From positions 1-14,321 of the forward strand of contig CAZXWD010000080.1 of assembly GCA_964644135.1 (NCBI GenBank): 14,321 nucleotides of DNA, read 5' to 3'. A model generated the notes under the pieces. The model worked only from the letters and a program-made list of their open reading frames with translations. It ran no database searches and was not told the DNA's origin. Origin of the DNA: CAZMOK01 sp964644135. Lineage in GTDB: Bacteria > Bacteroidota > Bacteroidia > Bacteroidales > JAGOPY01. Shown here in pieces: positions 4,995-11,534 of the stretch (its first letter is position 1; every line of letters starts with the position of its first letter). A program made the translations under genes and the position numbers.

Positions 4995-7230
4995 GATTGG
5001 TGAATTTATCCGTTAATTTATAATCATACGAAGGATATTCATAGATTGGCATCCTGTTTTCGGTCTCTCCAATTGAATAGCCGTATACCGTTGTGTATTC
5101 CGATACATCCTCGCCCATTGATTCATACTGCCTGATCAGTTCAGCAATGGGTTTTGACTCCACGACCACAACCTTACCCATCTGGTCTATGATCGGGCTG
5201 TGTCTCCTTGTATGGTCATGATCAAACTCAAGTATTCTCCTTCCGTGGCTTGTAATACCTATAACTCTGAATGTCAGGCTTTTGCCAACACCGGGAAGAT
5301 TCAGGACGTTTCTGTCGGTGCCAAGGAAGGGGATACCTGCTTCTTCCTTTAATGCTGCGATATTGCTCACCATATTTTTGGCATCGAGCGAGAAGTCCTT
5401 GATCCTTTCATACATTTCGAGCGGTATTTCACCGAGCACCTTTTCTTCACTTCGTTCTTGTATTGCCCTGGCATTGGTGGCGAAATTATGGTAATTTTCC
5501 ATATATCCCTTTACCGAGAAAGTATAGTAGGGAAGAACACCAATTTCATTGAGCACTTTCCTGAGCTTGGCCGTATGACCGCGCCTTGAAGCAGAAGCAG
5601 TGAATACCTGCTGGTTGGTTACGATCCATCCGGCGTCCAGCAGTCTTTCAACAGCCTGTTTTACTTCCGGGGTGATCTCCATGGCCGTTTCGAAGTGAGT
5701 TTGTATCACAAACTGCTTGAATCCGATCCTGGAGGCCTTATCCTTGAATTCGGCAAGGACCTGCTGTAATTCTGTGGTTATCCGCTGCGGCAGGTATACC
5801 GGTAACCTGGTACCCAGACGGATACGCTGCATTTCAGCATGTTTTTCACCGTCAGGCCGCTCTTCATTGGCTATCTTCTTTCTTACAGCCATGTCGTAAA
5901 GTGTGTCGAATATCCTCTTCAGCGACTTGTCGCTGCTCATGAGGGCATCCCCGCCTGTTATGAGAATATCCCTTAACTGGGAATCCTCCTCGAAATATTT
6001 CAGCAGGCCTTCAAGCCTGTCCCACCACGATCCTTTGGGCTTCAGCTTATCAAGGTCGAAATTCAGGTGACCGTTCTGGAAATCATACATCCTCTGGCAT
6101 GAAACGCATAATCCGCCACAGGCCCGCCCGACAGTATCAGGTATGAGGATGGACACTTCAGGATAGCGCCTGTGGATGTTGTAGTGTGACGGGAGCAGCC
6201 ACCCGGCGGCATTGGGTTTGCCGGGCTCAACTACATCTTCCTTTTCCCAGGCTACGATCTTGCCAAATTCATCAACCAGCTCCTTGCTGGTAAACATGTA
6301 ATCCCTGATAGGAAGGTCAGCTCCCAGCGGAAGGTCTGACGAATCGAGAATTATCAGTGAAAGATAATAAGGGTTTACAAATATCGGTATTCCTGAATCA
6401 ACAGCTTCCTGTAGCGTTATCAGTGTTTCGGGGCGAAGGGAATAGTCGAGCAGCTCATTCAGCAACTCCACATCCTTTATTGCAAACCTGAGGTGGAAGA
6501 TCCTGTCGTTCCACCAGGTAAGCATCTTTTCAAATTTCTCATCCTTTGTCATTCCCTCCTCAAAGAAGAATTTAGAATCCTTTATTTCGCCTGATTCAAT
6601 CTTCTTCATGAACACCCGCAGTATCCGCTCCTTGTTTTTCTTCCTTAACTCCACAATTTCAGGATCCAGTCCTGAGGGATGCCTTTCCATCCATTTCTTT
6701 ACCTCTTCTTTGGAGGGGACTGCCCTTTGAGTTTTTTCTGTAAACTGCCGGAACAGTTCTATCATATCCAGGAAAAAGCTTGGCTGGGCTCCTCCTTTAT
6801 TATGATGAACGGCAAGCCACAACATCCTGAAAGGGTGGTTGATGATTACCTCTCCGTTAAGGTTAAGATCGGTAACTTCCCTTCCGGAGTTATTGATGTA
6901 ATCAAGTATTCTTATCGCTGCATAGTCTTTCCAACGGAGCTTTTCAAGGGCTTTTTGACCGTTGATATCATTATTGTAATACAATATGGCATCGGGATTT
7001 TGTGAAAGCGTGTTGTAGGCAAGGTCATGCAGTTTCTGGATTGCCTCGCCAAAATCGGCCGAATTAAGCATAATAGCCCTGAGGTCTGGATTTTCTTTCA
7101 AAAGGATATTTAAAAGCCTCCTTGACCTGGGGCTGATGGCAACCTTGTCGCTGCGGGAAAAAGGCTTGCCTCCGGTTAATTTTTTGTTAAGTTTTTTAAT
7201 ATCTGTTTCTTGTTTTCCGTTTCTGTACAT
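4978..7230 (-). CDS. KamA-type radical SAM/PLP aminomutase with long N-terminal extension
   Basis: The 750-residue protein belongs to the lysine 2,3-aminomutase family. The radical SAM cluster motif is C371-x3-C375-x2-C378 (CGGLCVSC), followed by ITGGDALMSSD (424-434), the counterpart of the SGGDPL motif. Near the C terminus, LPGVGKS (645-651) resembles the PGGGGK motif that holds the PLP lysine, making K650 the candidate. Classical KamA has about 416 residues with the cluster near 125, so this protein carries about 245 extra residues ahead of the core plus a longer tail. The family moves an amino group from C2 to C3 of lysine or a related amino acid; the substrate here is not certain. No other lysine-fermentation gene is in the window. 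It is the first gene of a two-gene unit with the serine hydrolase and is preceded by a consensus promoter. Confidence 0.85.
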   Translation of the reverse strand: MYRNGKQETDIKKLNKKLTGGKPFSRSDKVAISPRSRRLLNILLKENPDLRAIMLNSADFGEAIQKLHDLAYNTLSQNPDAILYYNNDINGQKALEKLRWKDYAAIRILDYINNSGREVTDLNLNGEVIINHPFRMLWLAVHHNKGGAQPSFFLDMIELFRQFTEKTQRAVPSKEEVKKWMERHPSGLDPEIVELRKKNKERILRVFMKKIESGEIKDSKFFFEEGMTKDEKFEKMLTWWNDRIFHLRFAIKDVELLNELLDYSLRPETLITLQEAVDSGIPIFVNPYYLSLIILDSSDLPLGADLPIRDYMFTSKELVDEFGKIVAWEKEDVVEPGKPNAAGWLLPSHYNIHRRYPEVSILIPDTVGRACGGLCVSCQRMYDFQNGHLNFDLDKLKPKGSWWDRLEGLLKYFEEDSQLRDILITGGDALMSSDKSLKRIFDTLYDMAVRKKIANEERPDGEKHAEMQRIRLGTRLPVYLPQRITTELQQVLAEFKDKASRIGFKQFVIQTHFETAMEITPEVKQAVERLLDAGWIVTNQQVFTASASRRGHTAKLRKVLNEIGVLPYYTFSVKGYMENYHNFATNARAIQERSEEKVLGEIPLEMYERIKDFSLDAKNMVSNIAALKEEAGIPFLGTDRNVLNLPGVGKSLTFRVIGITSHGRRILEFDHDHTRRHSPIIDQMGKVVVVESKPIAELIRQYESMGEDVSEYTTVYGYSIGETENRMPIYEYPSYDYKLTDKFTNLELDS

Positions 7231-7262
7231 TTATCCGGTTGAGTTTTATTTTTCTGAAAAAT

Positions 7263-7287
7263 TGATCTGTTTACGGGCTGCAGATCA
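7263..7287. repeat. Inverted repeat in the leader of the KamA-type gene
   Basis: TGATCTG (7263-7269) and CAGATCA (7281-7287) are perfect inverted copies around an 11-nt spacer. Relative to the - strand promoter (-7 box 7299-7306), the element falls at the very start of the transcribed leader. It could be an operator or an mRNA 5' stem-loop; with only 7-bp arms it could also be chance. Confidence 0.35.
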
Positions 7288-7298
7288 GGGATCAAATA

Positions 7299-7329
7299 CA
7301 AATTTACGAAAAAACGGGCATTTTTCAAA
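7299..7329 (-). promoter_or_regulatory. Consensus promoter for the KamA-type gene
   Basis: On the - strand, a -33 TTTG (plus-strand CAAA at 7326-7329) is followed after exactly 19 nt by the -7 box TAAATTTG (plus-strand CAAATTTA at 7299-7306). Both boxes and the spacing match the Bacteroidota consensus perfectly. This is the best promoter in the window. The predicted leader is about 60 nt. Confidence 0.75.
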
Positions 7330-7354
7330 GGCCTACCCCCGGCTATACAAACCG

Positions 7355-7375
7355 TTACTAAAGGTAATTTAGTAA
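7355..7375. promoter_or_regulatory. Operator-like inverted repeat before pruA
   Basis: TTACTAAA (7355-7362) and TTTAGTAA (7368-7375) are perfect 8-bp inverted copies around the spacer GGTAA. The right arm overlaps the first three bases of the putative pruA -7 box. A symmetrical site at this position would suit a dimeric repressor, or an activator that compensates for the poor -33 box. No regulator gene is present in the window. Confidence 0.5.
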
Positions 7376-7380
7376 TTTTG
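7373..7380 (+). promoter_or_regulatory. Putative -7 element for pruA
   Basis: TAATTTTG is a perfect TAnnTTTG match 41 nt before the pruA start codon. No good -33 TTTG is seen 17-21 nt upstream, where the sequence is the left part of the inverted repeat, so the promoter may rely on a bound regulator. Confidence 0.5.
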
Positions 7381-7421
7381 TATGCATTTTATTTTATTGA
7401 GTCAAAATAAAGATAAGAAAT

Positions 7422-9053
7422 ATGTCAAGAGGGATGTACAAAGTACCAGGAGCTTTCAACGAGCCGGTTAAAAGCTATGCGCCAGGAAGCCCAGAAAGGG
7501 CCGAACTCAAAGAAATGATCAAAAACCTCCGGGCGGTGGTCACAGATGTGCCCATGATAATAGGGGGAAAGGAAATACGGACAGATGATAAGATCGAGAT
7601 CAGGCCCCCTCACGACCTTGATCATTTGCTGGGGCATTTTTACATGGGTGGAGCTGAGCACGTAAATATGGCCATCGATGCTGCCCTCGATGCGAGGAAG
7701 GATTGGCAGGAACTCCCTTGGGACCATCGTGCTGCCATTTTCCTTAAAGCTGCCGACCTGATCTCAGGACCATACAGGGCCAAAATAAATGCTGCCACCA
7801 TGCTGGCACAGTCGAAGAATGCTTTCCAGGCGGAAATTGATGCAGCCTGTGAACTTGCCGATTTTTTCAGGTTCAATGTGCAGTTCATGGAAGAGATCTA
7901 CCAGCAGCAACCCATCTCCTCAAGAGAGACATGGAACAGGCTTGAGCAGCGTCCTCTCGAAGGGTTTGTATATGCCCTCACGCCCTTCAATTTTACCTCA
8001 ATAGCCGGTAACCTGCCTTCAGCTCCGGCAATGATGGGGAACGTGGTGGTTTGGAAACCCGCCAATACCCAGGTTTATTCTGCTGCAGTTATTATGGAAA
8101 TATTCAAGGAAGCCGGGCTTCCAAACGGTGTAATTAACATGATCACAGTACCCGGCCCGGTTGGAGGGAAGGTAATGTCGATGCATCCTGATTTTGTGGG
8201 AGTCCATTTTACAGGTTCCACCGAGGTGTTTAAAAAGATATGGAAAGCCATAGGTGAAAATGTGATGCTTCACAACACCTATCCTAAGATCGTTGGAGAA
8301 ACGGGTGGAAAGGATTTTGTGGTTGTGCATCCCACCGCCAATATGAAAGCCGTGGCCACAGCCTTATCAAGAGGAGCCTTTGAATACCAGGGACAAAAGT
8401 GCAGTGCCGCATCAAGAGCATATATCCCTGAAGGATCATGGGAACAGATCAAAGAACTTGTGGTCAGGGATGTTGAGTCGTTTAAAATGGGCGGCCCCGA
8501 AGATTTCACCAATTTTATCAATGCTGTGATCGATGAGGCAGCCTTCGATAAGATCATCGATTATATTGAAGATGCCAAAGCCAGCCCTGATTGTAAGATT
8601 GTTACCGGTGGCCATTATGATAAGTCGAAAGGCTATTTTATTGAACCAACAATCATTCTCACTTCCAATCCGAAATACCGGTCGATGCAGGAGGAGATCT
8701 TTGGTCCGGTGCTTACCATATACCTGTATAAGGATGATGAATACGAACAAATGCTCGACCTGGTCGATGAGACGTCCCCTTATGCGCTTACAGGTGCGGT
8801 TTTTGCACAGGATCGCTGGGCCATTGACCTGGCTTTCAAGAAACTGATGAATGCAGCCGGTAATTTTTATATCAATGATAAACCTACCGGGGCGGTGGTC
8901 GGACAGCAACCCTTTGGGGGTGCCAGGGCTTCAGGAACGAATGATAAGTCAGGTTCGTATCTTAACCTGCTCAGATGGGTATCTCCAAGGGCCATCAAAG
9001 AAAATTTCAATCCTCCGGAAGATTACCGCTATCCATTTATGAGCGATAAATGA
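7422..9053 (+). CDS. pruA: Delta-1-pyrroline-5-carboxylate dehydrogenase (L-glutamate gamma-semialdehyde dehydrogenase)
   Basis: This enzyme oxidises glutamate-gamma-semialdehyde (P5C) to glutamate with NAD+, the second step of proline breakdown and the end of the arginine/ornithine route. The 543-residue protein has aldehyde dehydrogenase landmarks: N190 in TPFNFTSIAGNLP, K212 in VWKPAN, FTGST (263-267), general base E293 in GETGGKD, and nucleophile C327 in EYQGQKCSAASR. The C-terminal stretch around NDKPTGAVVGQQPFGGARASGTNDK is very close to the mitochondrial ALDH4A1 type, so this is the stand-alone eukaryote-like form and not the C-terminal half of a bifunctional PutA. No proline dehydrogenase is nearby. 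It is divergent from the KamA-type gene. Confidence 0.93.
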   Translation: MSRGMYKVPGAFNEPVKSYAPGSPERAELKEMIKNLRAVVTDVPMIIGGKEIRTDDKIEIRPPHDLDHLLGHFYMGGAEHVNMAIDAALDARKDWQELPWDHRAAIFLKAADLISGPYRAKINAATMLAQSKNAFQAEIDAACELADFFRFNVQFMEEIYQQQPISSRETWNRLEQRPLEGFVYALTPFNFTSIAGNLPSAPAMMGNVVVWKPANTQVYSAAVIMEIFKEAGLPNGVINMITVPGPVGGKVMSMHPDFVGVHFTGSTEVFKKIWKAIGENVMLHNTYPKIVGETGGKDFVVVHPTANMKAVATALSRGAFEYQGQKCSAASRAYIPEGSWEQIKELVVRDVESFKMGGPEDFTNFINAVIDEAAFDKIIDYIEDAKASPDCKIVTGGHYDKSKGYFIEPTIILTSNPKYRSMQEEIFGPVLTIYLYKDDEYEQMLDLVDETSPYALTGAVFAQDRWAIDLAFKKLMNAAGNFYINDKPTGAVVGQQPFGGARASGTNDKSGSYLNLLRWVSPRAIKENFNPPEDYRYPFMSDK

Positions 9054-9056
9054 GCG

Positions 9057-9098
9057 AAAGACCTGGATTCCTGGTTCAATAAATAAATGTTGGTCTTT
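9057..9098. terminator. Possible weak terminator after pruA
   Basis: AAAGACC (9057-9063) and GGTCTTT (9092-9098) are inverted copies lying just after the pruA stop, between two convergent genes. The loop is 28 nt and only short T runs follow, so efficient termination is doubtful. It is listed because nothing better lies in this spacer. Confidence 0.25.
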
Positions 9099-9150
9099 AA
9101 GTTTCCTTATAGAAATGAGGGGATGAGGAATGCAAGGGCCAGAGGTTGAT

Positions 9151-9330
9151 CTATTTGATGATGTTAGAGTTCTTCTGATTTATGATGTACTTTTTTGGAA
9201 GAGGCTGCGTGTGCTTGAACTTTTTGGCTTGGTCGGTACCCGATTTTTCGAACAGGCTGCAGGATGTGAAAGCAAATGTTAAGAACGCCAGCGCAAGCAA
9301 TAATGTCAAAACCTTCTTTATCCTTTTCAT
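9151..9330 (-). CDS. Small lipoprotein, 59 residues
   Basis: This frame has a classic lipoprotein signal: basic start MKRIKK, hydrophobic core VLTLLLALAFLTFAF, and lipobox TSC with C24 as the lipidated cysteine. The mature part is only about 36 residues, hydrophilic and lysine-rich (K29, K36, K37, K39, K46, K47), with no recognised domain. Translation runs from ATG at 9330 to TAG at 9151 without interruption. It sits alone on the - strand between pruA (convergent) and the OsmC gene (divergent). Residue 25 is Ser, not the Asp-type retention signal of enterobacteria, and sorting rules in Bacteroidota differ. Function unknown; the complete lipoprotein signal is the reason for calling it. Confidence 0.7.
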   Translation of the reverse strand: MKRIKKVLTLLLALAFLTFAFTSCSLFEKSGTDQAKKFKHTQPLPKKYIINQKNSNIIK

Positions 9331-9512
9331 CGGTGAATCAATTTAGTTTGAAAACGTGGTAGCAGTTGATTTATTACGATCGGTAAAATTATAAAAAATA
9401 AATTACTACACTATGGTATCAATAGTTACTGGTGCATTTACTGTCGGAAACAACCGTATACCTTTCTCAGCGTCTCGCTATACAGTTCAGGAAGAGCTTA
9501 CCGGGTAGGCTG

Positions 9513-9542
9513 TTTCTGAACATTTCAGAAGTGCTATCTTTG
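9513..9542 (+). promoter_or_regulatory. Putative promoter for the OsmC-family gene
   Basis: A perfect -7 box, TATCTTTG (9535-9542), follows a near -33 box, TTTC (9513-9516), after 18 nt. The start codon at 9560 lies 17 nt beyond the -7 box, so the leader would be only about 10-12 nt. Confidence 0.55.
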
Positions 9543-9559
9543 CAATAAATTTACAACTT

Positions 9560-9973
9560 ATGAAACCTACAGTTGATTGTACCCTAAAGGGAAAAATGGC
9601 TTTTGAGGCTGAAGTGAATGGATTTAAACTGATGATCGATGCTGCACCTGAAGTGGGTGGTGAAAACAGGGGCCCCAGGCCCAAACCTTTATTGCTTGTA
9701 TCACTCGCCGGTTGCACGGGTATGGATGTGATCTCCATTCTAAGGAAGATGAGGGTTGAACCTGATTATTTCAATATAAAAGTTGAAGCAGAGCCTACCC
9801 ATGAACATCCAAAAACATACAGCAGTTTTCATATAATCTATGAATTCAAGGGCAGTGACCTGCCCATGGAAAAGCTGGAAAAGGCAGTTAACCTTTCACA
9901 GGACAGGTATTGCGGTGTAAGCGACCTTCTGAAAAAGGGGGCGGAGATAACCCATGAGATCAAGATCCTGTAG
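9560..9973 (+). CDS. OsmC/YhfA-family peroxidase-like protein
   Basis: The 137-residue protein fits the OsmC family of cysteine-based hydroperoxide reductases. C52 in LVSLAGCTGMDV is at the peroxidatic position at the start of the central helix, and C118 in QDRYCGVSDLL is at the resolving position near the C terminus. R40 in the GPRPKPLL segment may be the active-site arginine. The length and the AxCTGMDV pattern fit the YhfA-like branch, for which a real peroxide substrate is less well established than for OsmC or Ohr. It has its own promoter and ends 16 nt from the convergent Nudix gene. Confidence 0.87.
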   Translation: MKPTVDCTLKGKMAFEAEVNGFKLMIDAAPEVGGENRGPRPKPLLLVSLAGCTGMDVISILRKMRVEPDYFNIKVEAEPTHEHPKTYSSFHIIYEFKGSDLPMEKLEKAVNLSQDRYCGVSDLLKKGAEITHEIKIL

Positions 9974-9989
9974 ATTTAAGATTTTAGAA

Positions 9990-10649
9990 TTAAGAAGTAG
10001 GGAATAATTTATGATCTCTGATGAGGACAAGTAGTTCGTTCAGGATCATGGCTGTTGCTCCCCAGATAACATAATCGTTGGGGCAGAAGGCGGGAGCAGT
10101 TATCTGGAATCCCGCACCAACCTGTATCCGGGTGTTTTTCATTATCTTTTCCGATAACAGGGTGTCAACATCAACTTCTATTATCTCGGCAACCTCGTCC
10201 GGGTCGGGAATAAAATCCGGCCTCGTTCCGGCACATCCCACAACGGGGGTAACAAGAAAATTGCTTGGGGGTATATAGAGCTTTGTCAGCTTTCCCAAAA
10301 CTTTAACGTTTTCCTCCGGTACACCGATCTCTTCGTGGGATTCCCTAAGTGCGGTGTGGACATCATCTCTGTCAGATGGTTCCTTGCGACCCCCCGGAAA
10401 GGAGATCTGTCCGCTGTGCACTCCATCGTATTCACTTCTTTTCATGAAAACTATCCGGGTGTTTGTTTCCGAAGGATAGAAAAGGATCAAAATGCTTGCT
10501 TTGCCTGCATTGGGTGGTGTATTTATATCCTGCATCCTCTTTACCTTGTTACGGTTGGCCATCCTGAACTGCGCCTCCCTGCCGGGCAGGTCATCCCTGA
10601 GGGCGCTTTCAAGGCGGGAAATAAAGGTCAGGTAAGCATCGTTATGCAT
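9990..10649 (-). CDS. CoA-type Nudix hydrolase
   Basis: The 219-residue protein is a Nudix hydrolase of the coenzyme A pyrophosphatase group, which cleaves CoA or its derivatives to 4'-phosphopantetheine and 3',5'-ADP. The upstream family motif RSEYDGVHSGQISFPGG (71-87) and the Nudix helix core ALRESHEEIGV (100-110; metal ligands E103, E106, E107) are both present. The Nudix box is a variant typical of this group, with no glutamate at the upstream consensus position. The C terminus contains PAFCPNDYVIWGATAMIL, also usual in the family. The ATG at 10649 gives normal length. A TAnnTTTG match (TAATTTTG, - strand, 10661-10654) lies only 4 nt before this ATG, so the transcript might be leaderless or the match fortuitous. 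Confidence 0.87.
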   Translation of the reverse strand: MHNDAYLTFISRLESALRDDLPGREAQFRMANRNKVKRMQDINTPPNAGKASILILFYPSETNTRIVFMKRSEYDGVHSGQISFPGGRKEPSDRDDVHTALRESHEEIGVPEENVKVLGKLTKLYIPPSNFLVTPVVGCAGTRPDFIPDPDEVAEIIEVDVDTLLSEKIMKNTRIQVGAGFQITAPAFCPNDYVIWGATAMILNELLVLIRDHKLFPTS

Positions 10650-10700
10650 GATGCAAAATTAACCATTCTGTTCTTCAGTTGATCCGGTTATTAAATTTCA

Positions 10701-10740
10701 GTTACCAATCACTAATTACCGGTTACTAATAACATAACAT
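10701..10740. repeat. Degenerate TTACC/TTACT repeat upstream of clpS
   Basis: The segment consists of imperfect units: GTTACCAATCACTAATTACC, then GGTTACTAATAACATAAC. The core words are TTACC, ACTAAT and TTACT, with an 8-20 nt irregular period. It lies between the Nudix and clpS genes, 38 nt before the clpS start codon. It is low-complexity sequence, with a similar flavour to the spacer upstream of rpmG. Confidence 0.4.
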
Positions 10741-10752
10741 CAAAATAATTAA

Positions 10753-10760
10753 TAACTTTA
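10753..10760 (+). promoter_or_regulatory. Possible -7 element for the clpS operon
   Basis: TAACTTTA matches TAnnTTTG except in the last base and lies 18 nt before the clpS start codon. No clear -33 box is present. It is the best candidate in the spacer. Confidence 0.3.
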
Positions 10761-10778
10761 TAGCGGAAGATAATCAAC

Positions 10779-11051
10779 ATGGCAAAAGAAAAGTCAGCCC
10801 CGATAGACAAGAGCGAAGATATAGTCGACAGCGAAAAGGAACTGATACTCTATAATGATGAATACAATACTTTCGACTTTGTAATTGAAACACTGATCGA
10901 AGTATGCGGGCACGATCTTCACCAGGCAGAACAATGTGCCTGGATTGCTCATTATAAAGGTAAATGTGCAGTTAAAAGTGGTACCTTTAATGAGCTGAAA
11001 CCCCTTTTCGATGAAATGTCGGTCAGGGATCTTACTGTATCAATTGATTAA
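10779..11051 (+). CDS. clpS: ATP-dependent Clp protease adaptor ClpS
   Basis: ClpS binds proteins with N-degron residues (Leu, Phe, Tyr, Trp) and hands them to a ClpA/ClpC-type unfoldase for degradation by ClpP. The 90-residue protein has a flexible N-terminal tail (about 1-20) and the ClpS core: N26-D27-E28 in LYNDEYNTFDFV correspond to E. coli N34-D35-D36, and H58 in AHYKGKC corresponds to H66. The gatekeeper corresponding to E. coli Met40 is F32, and D36 is replaced by E28; both are conservative and probably typical of the phylum. It is the first gene of a tight unit: the nfeD-like gene starts 9 nt after its stop and floA follows. No clpA is adjacent. Confidence 0.93.
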   Translation: MAKEKSAPIDKSEDIVDSEKELILYNDEYNTFDFVIETLIEVCGHDLHQAEQCAWIAHYKGKCAVKSGTFNELKPLFDEMSVRDLTVSID

Positions 11052-11060
11052 AATAAATAG

Positions 11061-11528
11061 ATGTTCTGGTTGATAATTGGTGTACTTCTCCTTATAGGCT
11101 TTATTTTCCTCGTATTGGAAATACTGGTGATCCCCGGAACAGGAATTGCCGGAATAATCGGTTTCGCTTTGATAGGTATCGCAATATGGCAAACCTATGC
11201 TGTTTATGGCAATACCCCGGGTCATATCGTATTGGGTATTTCCATTCTGCTCACTTTCATAACACTTGCCATCTCACTGAGGGCAAAGACCTGGAGCAGG
11301 ATCTCGCTGAAGTCGAGCATCAGCAGCCGCGTGAATGTATTCGAGGAAGTAAATGTGAAGCCGGGTGATACCGGAGAGGCTGTTTCGAGGCTGGTGCCAA
11401 TGGGGAAGGCCCTCATCAACGGGGATTATTATGAGGTGAGTGCAACAGGCGAGTACATTGACCAGGGCACCGAAATTGTTGTAACAAAGATCGTAAATAA
11501 CAAAATAAAGGTAAAACGTAAAAATTAA
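11061..11528 (+). CDS. NfeD-like membrane protein
   Basis: The 155-residue protein has three predicted membrane helices (about 2-20, 27-48 and 54-73) followed by a soluble OB-fold-like domain (about 98-153; LINGDYYEVSATGEYIDQGTEIVV). This is the short NfeD layout without the N-terminal ClpP-like protease domain of long NfeD. NfeD proteins are encoded beside SPFH/flotillin proteins and are thought to help form or stabilise their membrane microdomains. floA begins 6 nt downstream, which fits. The G-rich segment VIPGTGIAGIIGF between helices 1 and 2 is a family hallmark. Confidence 0.88.
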   Translation: MFWLIIGVLLLIGFIFLVLEILVIPGTGIAGIIGFALIGIAIWQTYAVYGNTPGHIVLGISILLTFITLAISLRAKTWSRISLKSSISSRVNVFEEVNVKPGDTGEAVSRLVPMGKALINGDYYEVSATGEYIDQGTEIVVTKIVNNKIKVKRKN

Positions 11529-11534
11529 GCACAT

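Noticed and set aside
4978..7230. EpmB (EF-P lysine aminomutase) as identity of the KamA-type gene
   Set aside because: EpmB is about 340 residues and usually accompanies epmA or efp; this protein is more than twice as long and neither gene is here.
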